From: Basipetospora chlamydospora
Lineage: Eukaryota > Ascomycota > Sordariomycetes > Microascales
Assembly (NCBI GenBank): GCA_001599675.1
Contig: BCHP01000004.1
Coordinates: forward strand, 62,001 to 126,000
Direction: 5' to 3'
Length of the DNA: 64,000 nucleotides
The notes below the pieces were generated by a model. That model was not told the origin of the DNA. It searched no databases and saw nothing but the letters and a program-made list of their open reading frames with translations. A program made the position numbers and the translations under genes. Below are positions 54,228 to 64,000 of this stretch, piece by piece; the first letter of the stretch is position 1; every line of letters begins with the position of its first letter.

Positions 54228-54659
54228 CGGACTCTAAGCTTGGGCGCGAGTTGCCATACACTGTATTTACTTGCTGATCGATCGGCTTGGAGATCTTCAA
54301 TTTTGATGTTAAGGGTCTTGGAAGAGGAGGCTGTAGGGGATTCATTGATGCCTAAGAATATCATCATGTGCGAAAGGCTCGTCTCAATGGCTGCCCAACT
54401 GCCGATAGAGGTGGCCGGCTCTTAGGGCCGTACTGTGTTACACGAGGGGGAATCATGCACTTCCTTTTCTTACCAGACACAATAGATAGTCTCATCGACA
54501 CTTTGTAGGCGGTGGTGATGTAGGGATGGCGTGGTTATAAGCCAAGTGACACGAGTGTATAAATCGTTGCGACGTCGCTATTCACGCTATGCTGGACGGC
54601 ACTTGGACCTAACTAGCTCGAGAGGACAAACGCGTTCCTTGTCCTTCGTCATGTCCCTA
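54228..54659. other. Short intergenic region
   Basis: Upstream of the ankyrin-deaminase gene and downstream of the sugar-porter gene. No gene or clear regulatory site seen. Confidence 0.45.
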
Positions 54660-57203
54660 TCAAGGCAATCCCGCAACCGGGGCTTCCCCCTTCTCGATAA
54701 TCGGCGCAGGCTTGGCAATCTTCTTGCGGAAGATGTACCGCTTGACAAGATAAGGCAGCCAGACTTTCGACTCGTGGCTGACGAACTCCTTGGTCGGCAC
54801 GGAAAAGACCTCTGGAAGAGTAATTGTCAGCAAAAAAGAAAAAGAAAATAAAAATAAAAACACGCCCAGACCAGGGTTGGGGCTGTGAGGAACCGATAAG
54901 CGTGGCGAACGCCTTCAAGAGTAACTTACGGTCCAACTCCTCGAGCGTCATCTGCTTGGTCTCGCGCACAAACAGGAAGATCATTAACCAGGCGATGAGG
55001 TTCAGGCCGGCGTAGAACCCGACTAATCCACCTCCCATCAGCAAACAATGCCTTCCTACAGCCAAGGGAGCGGAGGATACAACTTACAAGCTCCAGTAGG
55101 TGTCATGACCGTCTTCATCCGAGGGAAGGTCAAGCTAAGGACACCAGCTAAACCCCGGGAAAAAACGTCAGTAAAAACAAAAAGTCCTCTTCCATCCTCT
55201 GTTGGTACTTCACGGTGGCGTCTCTTCCGCAACACAAGAATGAGTACTCACCGAATGTGTTGTTGATGCAAACAGCCCACGCCATGCCCTGCTCACGCTG
55301 GATGGTGGGGAACACCTCGGCCGAGTACTGGAACGCGACGGGCCCTTCGCCCAGCGAGTACGCGATGGTGAAGAGGTAGACGAAGAGGACGACAGGCCCG
55401 ATGCGAGCGGCGCGATTCTCTGTTTCATTTAGGAGAGATAGGCCGCCGGCCAGGAGGAAGATGCACATAAAGGGGAAGGTCTGCAAGGGTGTGAGTTAGC
55501 AGGGTAGTCTCTCTGAGAAAAAAGAAAAATAGAGGAAGGGCTTGCGGAGAGTAGGGACGGGTGCAAAAAGCGTACAGCAAGGCAAAGGGTCCTGCGGCCT
55601 TTTGTGTCGATCATGAACAAGGTGGGGATGGTCGCGACCACCTGGATAGCACCATAGCCCAGGGATGCGTACAGGGCTTCGGTGTCGGTGTATCCGACGT
55701 CGGTGAAGATAGTCGAGCTGTAAAACGAGATGACTGCCACAAAATCAGAACCGCTCACATCCATCCCGCAAAGCCTAGTACGGGCCTCTGAGGGGTTCAA
55801 GACTCACTGTTGATGCCACACATCTGCTGGGCCAACATGACAGTCGACGCGCCATAATTCGCCCTCCGAATCCTTGGCACCGCGAAGCAGTCCCACATCC
55901 TCTGGAAGTAACCCGACCCCGCGGCGGCCTTGAGCTCCTCTTCGTAGATGACGCACGAGTAGTAAAAGTCCCGCGCACCGATGATCTCGTGGGCGCGCAG
56001 CTTGCACATGGACTGGAACCCCTTGGCGTGCTTGCCGTGCTTCATGAGCCAGCGGGGGGACTCGGGGCAGAAGAAGATGCCGAGGCCGAGGAGGAAGGAG
56101 GGGATGAAGGCGGAGCCGAGCTGGAGGCGCCAGGCGATGTCGCCAGTGTCTTTGACGATGACGTTGGCTGCGAAGCCGAGGAAGATGCCTACACAAGAGA
56201 CGAGTTAGAAAGACAAACAAGACGGAAAAAAGCGAAGGAGATTAGGGAGCTAAAGGGTCAGGTTTCTTGGACAAGAAACTCACCGGCCACCACCCAGAGC
56301 TGCCAAAACATGACGAGAGCTCCACGAGTCCTTGCAGGGGCCATCTCGGCGGAGTAAATGGGCACAGTGGCGTTCTTGGCACCGATGGCGATGCCCATGA
56401 CGAAACGCGCGGCGAAAAGTTCCTGCCACGTCTTTGCGAAGCCCGAGGCGATGGGCGTGGCGGTCAGAGCCAGCGCGGTGACGAAGATCTCACCTCGCCG
56501 GCCGAGGTAGTGGTTCAGCGGGTCGACGATCCAGGGGCCGCTGTGCGTCGTGCGTGTTAGTCAAAAGCCACAAAGCACCAGATGCGACCAACGGGACAAG
56601 AGCTTACATGAGGCCAGCCGTCAGGAAGATGATGGCGTTGACGACCCCCACAATCCACTCATCCTTCCCCTTCCCAGCGATTCCCAGATCCTCATGGAAC
56701 GAGAGGTTCGCGCCATTGGACCCCGTCTGGTCCCACCCCTGCGTGGCGGCGCCGACGGCGCACAGCCCGATGGAGTACCACAGCATCTTGCTGCCGTGCC
56801 ACTTGTGGTCCCGCTCGTAGATGAGAGCGTCGCGCTCCTCCTGTGAGAGCTCCGTGAGCATCTCGAAGCGCTCCGGGTCGCGCGCGACGAGGGCGCCGCG
56901 GCCAAAGAGCTCGGCGTGCTCGGCCATGCCGTGGGCCTCGGCGAAGGCCTTGGCATTTGCGACGGTCTCCTCGGGGGTGGTGCGCTGGCAGCGGAGGAAG
57001 GCTCAGTGGTTAGTTGGCTTCGTTGGATGGGGGGTTCAGGCGTGTACGGGGTGGACAAAGAGGCGAGTTGAGCTTACCTGGAGGGGGTTCTCGACGATAT
57101 TCAGGGCGGATGTCTTGCCGCCGGTAGCTTCGGCCAGTGAAGGCTCCCTGACGACTTTCTCGTCCCGGTACACCGGGGGCCCGTCGGATGGTGTTTCCGC
57201 CAT
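54660..57203 (-). CDS. MFS sugar porter
   Basis: Nine exons on the minus strand join in phase to 610 residues: 57078-57203, 56608-56984, 56284-56540, 55808-56188, 55576-55733, 55252-55480, 55088-55147, 54930-55022, 54660-54811. Sugar-porter motifs are in order: DQTG in TM1, NHYLGRRGEIF (motif A), AKNATVPIYSAEMAPARTRGALV, PESPRWLMKHGK, QQMCGIN, MIDTKGRRTLCL, GEGPVAFQYSAEVFP and ETKQMTLEELDQVFSVPTKEF at the C-terminus. Twelve membrane segments are expected. Substrate is probably a hexose, inositol or quinate-type sugar; it cannot be fixed from sequence. The N-terminus is about 100 residues before TM1, longer than usual. A TATATAA element at 57341-57347 lies 138 bases before the start. Confidence 0.9.
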
Positions 57204-58901
57204 CGTGACACGCTTTGCAAGACCTAACTATACCTGACTCCTCAGCAGCTGGGGGGCATCAACGACTTTTAACGATTTTAGTCCTGGAGTGTTTCGCGCT
57301 GACATGAGCCCCTCGCGGGGAGTTCACCAACCTCCACCCTTATATAAAACGGAGTACGGCACAACTTCATATCGACTCGGTCAAGAATATGCCGGTGATG
57401 CCAGGTTCCGGATCCGCCCCCGCCTTGGGGTAACCCGAAGGATTGCGATCGGCACTCGGAGACCCGCAAGTCCCCAAACCTCCATGCCACCCCGCGAGCT
57501 AGTTTATGTACGGATTATTGGCCGGGAGATCTTGGCGCGCAGAAAAGAGTACCCACACTTCGTAGCATTCTGACGGATGGGCAAAAGAATCAGCCGGGCG
57601 GGAAGAGGGCGACAGATTGTAAAGCAATCGTGGGCGGTGTCGCGGAGTCTGCCCTGTGCGACAGTCATCATGCAACGACGGGATCTTCGTCTTATCCTGG
57701 GTGGACAAAGCTGACTTCATGCATCTGGTTGTGATACCCCGCAGCCTGGCCCGGTTTATAATCTATCCGCTAGGACTTAGGTCGTGGGCTGTCGCATTGT
57801 GCTCCGTCGGCGTGCTCGGTAGCTGGCCGCCTCGTATGTACAGTCACGACTTGTTCATACAGCAGGTGGATTCATGCCGCGCCACTCATAGTGGTACAAA
57901 GGTTTTTTTTTTCTTTTTCTTTCTTTCGCCCGAGACAGTGGAGTCCACACCTCCCTGTTTCTTACCCTACCATTTTATGGAACTTTTGGTGTTGATCCTT
58001 GGCCTACGACGTACGAGTATGGTCTGTCGTCTCCACACCTCCTCCCAGCGACCGAGGCGGACCCCGACGCCTTGGGCCCCGTTCTCCGTTCTCCGTACTC
58101 TGTCCAGTCAACATTACTTAGGAGACGGAGTAAATGGTCCCAATACATTGTATGTACGTACGGATGGAAGCGGAGGGAGGATCCCTGATTCGACAAGTCA
58201 ATGCTTCGAAAGGGCCGATGGCGAGCTTAGCCCTTCCTACTACTTGCCTAATTTGGACACCAGGGTGTATGTGAAGGAAGCGAACCGCTGTGCCGTGATG
58301 TCATGGGCGTTCCCGCTTTGGATCTAGTTACTGTTCTAGGCCCTTCTCCTTATACTACAGTTACATCTTGCCCGTTTCATTTTGTCGGCATTTTTCGAAG
58401 GAGAGATGCTCAGTAGCGAAGTAAGGCGACTCAGCTCCTGCAGTTGTGCGGCGTCGTAGTACGAGTACAACATGTACGTCTGTGACGGTCACCTGCGGGC
58501 CCCAGCCGGATCGTCGGGGGAGGCCTGTCGAGGACGGAGTATCGGGGACTGGATCTCCTGCAGGCTCCGCGTACAACGCCACGGAGGACCAGTAGTAGTA
58601 GCCTGACACTCATACTGCAAAGCCTTCGTTGTAGTTCTAGTTTGGCATGTCTCCTGGCTAGGGGGGAAGGAACCACTTGATTACAGAAGCCCCTTAGGCT
58701 TGGTCACCTAGAGTAATGCATTTCAGAATGGGGAATCTGCAGTTTAGTCGGTAATGCATGGAGACCTTGTACTCGCAGTCAGGGCGTTTGAATTCAGCTA
58801 TAAAACACTCATCGCACATCATCATCATCAATCGTCGGTTTCTACTTTGAGAACCCGTCATAAAAATACCGTCTTTGACCTCCTGGGGCGTTCTATCCCT
58901 A
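57204..58901. other. Intergenic, no gene seen
   Basis: Promoter side of the sugar porter (TATATAAAA at 57341-57349), then sequence with a poly-T/TTTC tract near 57902-57928 and short frames only. Confidence 0.5.
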
Positions 58902-60715
58902 TCAAGAAGATCCATTTACCCCGTTGACACTTCCCTTCTGCCATGGCAGCGGCTCACTTGCCGCCTTTACGGGCCCCAGCTCCTTTTCTCTCTTCTCCCT
59001 CCACATGTCAATCTCTCTCTGCTCCACAAAGTTGCCATGGAGTCCCAACCTCAGCTTGAACGGCAGGTGAATCACCGCCACGGGTCCCTGGCCGATATTC
59101 TTCGCATCAAAAATGCACACATCATTCCTCAGCTCATCAAGGTGATTCAACAGAACAATCAGATACCCATCCGCCTCCTCGGTGCCCCCGGCCCTCGGGA
59201 TAAAGGCGGGCTCCTGGAACGTAGCGCAGGGACCCGCCCAGAATGTCTCCGAGACGGAGTTGTCCCAGGTAAAGTGGCCCAGCGTGTTGAACAGCCCGCC
59301 CGCAGGCGAACCACACTTCGGAAAGTCGTAAGGCTTGGCGGCGTCGATGATGCACTGCCAGTATTGGTTGTACTTCATGGTGGTGAATCGGTCGTCGATG
59401 CGCGAGAACTCGCCCGAGAACTCGGATCGCTCCTCGACGGGTTCGGCCCATGCGTTGGTGGGCGCTTGCGGGTCGAAGACCCAGCGAGAGGTGTTGTTAT
59501 GGATCTTGTTGCGCTTGGCTACCGTTCCGGGCGGTGTGTCGACCGAGGGCCACCAGAAGAAGACGTTGCCGTCTGCGATGGTCAGGTCAAAGACTACTTT
59601 GCCTTCAGGCGTCTCGTAGCAACTGACGGTGTGTCCCTGGAAGGCTAGATTTAAAATGTGTCAGGGATCTCGTCATCCTGATGAGGAGTCCCTCCGGCGT
59701 GCAATATTCATCGTGCGGCTCATGAGAGTACTAACCATTCTTGGAGCGGAACCACCGGATGTCCTCAGGCTTTCCCCCGCGCCGCGGCACTAGCCCGTAC
59801 CATTGGTCCTCCTCGGGGTCCCATGCCCAGTGGTTCTCGCCCTTCTTCAGCCTCTCGGGGTCGCACTTGAGCGGCGTCATGGGGAGCACGACCCAGTTGT
59901 CGCTGACGCCGCAGTCGTGGATGATGCCGCAGAAGGGCGCCTTGTACCAGCACTCCTCCGTCTTGACGCCATCGGCGTTGATGGTGTAGACGACGATGTC
60001 CCGGGACCCGTCGTTTCCGTCCCCGCCGGCCTGATCAAATTGCCTCAGATGACAGATCGTTGAAGGGTAAGAGCCGGGTGCATTTCCTTACCTCGTACCC
60101 GTAGCAAATCATCTCCCCCGTCTTCGGGTCAAACTTGGGATGCGCCGTCATGGTCGGACTCAAGACCTGGCCCTCAAAGTCATACCGCCCAATCGTATCC
60201 AGCGTATCCGGATCCATCGCATACGCCGGCCCATCCTCCTTCGTCGCCAGCAGCATGCCCCGCCAGAAGAAGATGTTGGTATTCGCCGCCGTCCGTATCA
60301 CGCCCTTCACCGCCTCGTTATCCGTGTACGGATTGCGGTACTTTCCAAAGAGCGCCCTGTTGTGGGCCGTCTCGTGCCGGTACCGGTCCGTGTGGACGTA
60401 CCGCTGCTTGAAGTGCGCCCGGCCCTTCTCGAGGCGGATGGCCGTCACGTTGCCGTCGCCGTTGAAGTGGATGTCCGACTCGTAGACGGGCGCGAAGCGG
60501 TAGTCCGGCTGGATGCGGAAGAAGGTGCCGTCAATGTCCACGGGGATTGTGCCTGTTACTTGGAGGTCGTGGACGGAGCCCTCGAGCCGCGAGGGCCGGT
60601 TGAAGCCAGTGAAAGTCTCTGTCTGGGGGAACGCGGTGTCGTCGTTGGCCTTGATGCCGTTGGTGTAGCTTGGCTTGGCAGAGAGGCTCTCTGCGAGCTC
60701 GAATATGTGCGCCAT
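58902..60715 (-). CDS. Carotenoid/stilbene-cleaving oxygenase
   Basis: Exons 60092-60715, 59736-60030 and 58902-59644 (minus) join in phase to 553 residues. The four iron-binding histidines of the carotenoid cleavage oxygenase family are present: H192 (TAHPKFD), H246 (IIHDCG), H311 (QGHTVSC) and H509 (GLHGNF). GTFFRIQPDYRFAP and HFNGDGNVTAIRL are family landmarks. The sequence is closer to fungal and bacterial lignostilbene/resveratrol dioxygenases (CAO-1 type, which split the central double bond of stilbenes) than to retinal-forming enzymes, judged by the KFDPKTGEMICYGYE region; this is recall, not a tree. No signal peptide; a cytosolic enzyme is likely. The flavin monooxygenase gene is the next gene upstream on the same strand. 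Confidence 0.9.
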
Positions 60716-61615
60716 GATAGGATTTCAGTAACAGCGGTATTCGTGATGTTACTAGTGGCAGATTCCTTCAATCATGATACGTGACTTGAATAGATGCGTG
60801 TAGTTGGCCTGTATAAGATAGTGTCCTGCCTGTATATCTATCTGCCCCTCACATTTCTGCCATCCCGCGCTGCCACGCCCAAGCATCGCAGCCTCTCGGA
60901 TGTACGAAGCCGATGGATACAAAGTCAGAAGAGGTCATGACATTGTTGTTTGCACCAGGCCGAGTCCAGCGCAAAGCCGATCCCCGCTGGATCCTGTTCG
61001 AAAAAGGGGGGCACCACCCCCCGAAAACGATGAGGGGAAGGATGGGGACGGGTGGAGACGTGCGGAGGCCCCTTAGTTCGGGGAAGACTCCTCTTCGGGT
61101 CCAACATGCCGCCCCCGCATCTCTACTTTGTGCCAAGCCTAGTGTCAAGCGGAGGGCGCGGAGGGCGCGGAGCACAAGGACGGTAAAAAAATAATATCGC
61201 GGAATCAGCGGGTCTCGTTTCCACGGCACTTCGGGCGTACGGATGCAGTGGTCTTTTCAGGGGCTGGTCATTGTCTATTCCTGTGTATTCCTAATAGAGT
61301 ACGCTCGGTTATGTGTCGCTGCTGGACCTATTGCACTCCTCCAGGCACGACGGGTTGGCGTGTGCACTACATTCGCAACATGTTTTGGGTTGCAAATGTG
61401 AATGCATCACGGCCAATTCCCACCAGGTTTCATCAGATTGATCGAAGCTGGACCCCTGTTATGTGCGCGCTGTACGGAGTACTGTAGTGCCATTTTCGAG
61501 TAGGCAAGGTCCTATTCTCACGGACTATCGACCATGTCCAGGTCCAAGTGATGCTACTTCTTGATTGAAGATTGCTCTATTCAGTCTCCAACAATACATG
61601 GTTGTATGGACACGA
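60716..61615. other. Intergenic, no gene seen
   Basis: Between the start of the oxygenase and the stop of the monooxygenase, both on the minus strand. No TATA box within 150 bases of the oxygenase start is convincing. Short frames only. Confidence 0.5.
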
Positions 61616-63758
61616 CTACGCCCTGATGTACCACCCCAGGTCTCTCTTCTCAATATCCCGCATCGAGAGACCCTTGCCAAGATACCCGAACCTGTTCCGT
61701 GAAAGGTATTCGAACTCAAAGTCCTGGAAGCGCGGGCTCCTCACCGACTCGAGAAAGTGGTTCACAGAGCCGAACCAGGGGCCCGTGATCTTGCCATCTG
61801 ACGTGCCTCCCTTGTACCTATTCCCCCGAAGATTAGCGAAAACACGGATTCATGGGGTAAAACCTGGGCCAAGAGATAAGATGAAGATGGAAGAACGGTG
61901 GGAAGAGGGGGTCATACCAGCTGTTGCAGTTTCCTGAAAAGGTGAGGAGCTCCATGACTGCATCCTTGTGCTCGTTGAACTCGGCGCTGGCCTCGTGGCT
62001 CACGACGACGGACTTTACACCCTCGCGCTGAATCTTGTCCATGAAGCAGAGGGCAAAGTCGACTTGCGCCTCGATGGAGGGCATGAGAGAACCGTTGGAG
62101 ATGGGCGTGTTGGGACCCACGACCACTAGAAGCTGTCAGTGTTGAATTCCTTTGCACCGCATAGGGGAAGGAGTAGGGCTTACTGAAGTAGTTGGGCATG
62201 TCGGGAACCGCGCAAGTGAAGTACGCCTCCGCGCCTGTCGCCGCCCACCTCTTGCCCAGATCAACACCGTTCCGGCCAACCACGGGGAATGGGGGTACGT
62301 AGGACGTGTCATATCCGGTCGCGCAAATGATCACGTCGACCGGGTACGTCTTGCCATCGCTAGTGACAACGCCTTCGGAGGTGACCTCTGTGATGCCCGT
62401 CCTGACGATCTCGACGTTGTCTTCCTGGAGAGCCTCGAGATAGCCCTCACCAGGCGTTACACTGATATGTACAGGGTCAGAATCGTATCTAAAAAGCAGA
62501 AAAATAAAGATAAAAGTACTCACCGTCTGCATCCAACATCAAACTCCGGAACGAGCTTCTCCCTCAGCGCGGGCTCCATCCGCGCCAGCCTCTCGCGCAT
62601 GCTCTTCTCCGTCAACTCGCGGGAGATCTTCTGCCTCTCGGACCCCTTGTAAAAGTTGGGGAAGCGCGAGTTGAGCTCGTGGTCCACCTGCCGGCGGTAC
62701 TCGAGAAGATGGGCCGGGTCTCTGCGGAACCGCTCCTTCTGCTCCTCCGTGTAGATGGTTGCGCGGCCTTCGGGGGCGAGGTGGCCGACGAACTGCGGTG
62801 CGATCCATGTGGGGGAGCGGGCGAAGTTGGTTAACGATTTCACGACTGTTCGGGTTGTCAGTATGTGGGAGTCCCGGAAGATGGCAAAGAGGGGTTTGGA
62901 TGCAAACATACTTGGCTGAATGGTTGGAACAACCTGAATGGCCGAGGACCCGGCGCCGATGACGGCGACGCGCTTCCCGTTCAGGTCCAGTCCCTGGGGG
63001 TACGCTCCAGTGTGTGCCAGAACGCCGCCAAAGGACTGAAGGCCCATGATGTCGGGCCACTTCCACCGGCTGTTCTACCAGTTAGGGTTCTACACCAGGG
63101 CCTCGCAACGGGGGAAGAGGAAAGGCACTAATAACATACTTGAGCACACCGCCGCAGTTTAGAATCACCTCGGCGAAGTCAACGAACGTCTCACCACGCG
63201 TGACATCCTCAACTTTCACAGCCCATCGACCCTCAGCTTCGTTCCACTCAGCGCCCACGACCCTATGGCTGAACTTTGCGTTCTCATAGAGCCCGTATTC
63301 CTTCGCCCTAGCGCGGTAGAATTCCCAAATCTCCTCAGCACCAGCGTACCTGTTCTTCACCGTCAGCCCGGGCACGCTTTTCCCGCGTATATCCCCTACC
63401 CTATCCCTCTTTTATGTTTTCCCGTTCCTTGTCCCGTTTATACGCCGGCGTTATCAGGGGCCAGGAGAGCAACTCACACTTTCGACCACTCGGGGTTGCT
63501 GACCCACGGATAACTGTATGAATGGGCAGGGATATCGCACGAGCACCCCGGGTATCGCGACTCGAGCCACGTGCCGCCTACGTCGGCGTTCTTCTCGTAC
63601 ACGACGTACTCGACCTCCTCGAGCGCCTGGGCCTTGTAGGCGAAGGCGATGCCAGAGATTCCCGCGCCGATAACGATCACACGGATAGGGCGGGGCTTGT
63701 GGATGTGCTGGTCTGCGACGACGTAGGGCTCCGCCGCGGGGGTGCCAAGGGATCCCAT
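61616..63758 (-). CDS. Flavin-dependent monooxygenase (Baeyer-Villiger / FMO type)
   Basis: Seven exons on the minus strand join in phase to 552 residues: 63478-63758, 63140-63349, 62912-63069, 62524-62845, 62184-62461, 61918-62125, 61616-61817. An N-terminal FAD-binding Rossmann motif (VIVIGAGISGIAFAYKA) is followed by GGTWLESRYPGCSCDIPAHSYSYPW, typical of class-B monooxygenases. SFGGVLAHTGAYP matches the Baeyer-Villiger fingerprint FxGxxxHxxxW except that W is Y. A second NADPH-binding GAGSSAIQ follows, then IICATGYD. Such enzymes insert oxygen next to ketones or oxidise soft nucleophiles in catabolism and secondary metabolism. No membrane anchor. Start ATG 63758 was chosen because upstream codons in frame are Thr/Pro-rich and unlike the family. 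Confidence 0.9.
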
Positions 63759-64000
63759 GGTTGCAGGTGTTAGTGTGTTAGTGTGGGGGGTCTTGTTGGT
63801 GAAGGGTTTCGGGGTAGGAGTGAGAGGGGGTATAACGAAGGAGGGTATTGGCGAGTGATGCACGAGTATACTGCGGCCTGGAGTCCGCTCCCCCAACCCC
63901 TTATGTGGTAACAGGACGCCTCTATTAGGGTCGAGGCGGCGGGTATATGGAACCGATCCTTGGTCCACCCAAGTCGCCCATCTTCATTCATATTAGAGGA
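63759..64000. other. Upstream region of the monooxygenase, window edge
   Basis: No gene seen before the window ends. Confidence 0.4.

Noticed and set aside
1..64000. CRISPR arrays, bacterial operons, phage or plasmid features
   Set aside because: Intron-split genes and lack of such repeats show eukaryotic nuclear DNA; none of these features is present.

Overview
This window looks like nuclear DNA of a filamentous ascomycete (Pezizomycotina). Protein genes are split by many short introns (mostly 50-130 bp, GTRAGT-type donors, CTAAC/CTGAC-like branch sites, YAG acceptors). Genes lie on both strands, one to four kilobases apart, with no operons. The gene content (tyrosinase, GH62 arabinofuranosidase, DUF3176 membrane protein, several MFS transporters, an AB-hydrolase/NACHT receptor, an ankyrin-deaminase protein) is that of a saprotrophic or plant-associated mould. 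The exact taxon cannot be fixed from sequence reading alone.

Layout. 1-12 kb: the 3' end of an unidentified gene, a DUF3176 protein (+), a nine-exon secreted tyrosinase (+), a secreted GH62 enzyme (-), and a pyroglutamyl peptidase (-) reassembled from three exons. 12-18 kb: a decayed gene of unknown family (two in-frame stops and a frame break), then 4 kb with no convincing gene. 18-31 kb: an ACS/Dal5-type MFS carrier (+), a secreted cupredoxin with a Pro/Glu/Ala-rich tail (-), a six-exon DHA1 drug-type MFS carrier (-), an intronless glycerate kinase (+), and a calcineurin-like phosphoesterase (-). 31-43 kb: a conserved fungal hypothetical (-) facing a nucleotidyltransferase-fold protein with an acylation-type N-terminus (+), an F-box protein (-), a coiled-coil protein whose frame breaks at a run of seven G (-), an AT-rich patch with a possible LTR relic, and a GH13 alpha-glucosidase (-). 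43-54 kb: a secreted repeat and cysteine-module protein (-), a MAPEG protein (-), faint coding relics, an AB-hydrolase/NACHT NLR split by one TAG (+), and, convergent with it, an ankyrin-repeat protein ending in a deaminase-like domain (-). 54-64 kb: three genes on the minus strand in a row, a nine-exon sugar-porter, a stilbene/carotenoid-cleaving oxygenase and a Baeyer-Villiger-type flavin monooxygenase.

How the genes may work together (inference). GH62, GH13, the sugar porter and the MFS carriers fit plant-polysaccharide feeding. The oxygenase and monooxygenase could form a small route for aromatic or apocarotenoid breakdown. The NLR and ankyrin-deaminase pair, with the NTase-fold gene 17 kb away, resemble parts of fungal non-self recognition. 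Three stop codons in otherwise open frames are all explained by C-to-T change in CpA, the signature of repeat-induced point mutation (RIP). Exon joins given below were checked for reading phase by hand. No homology search or transcript data was available.
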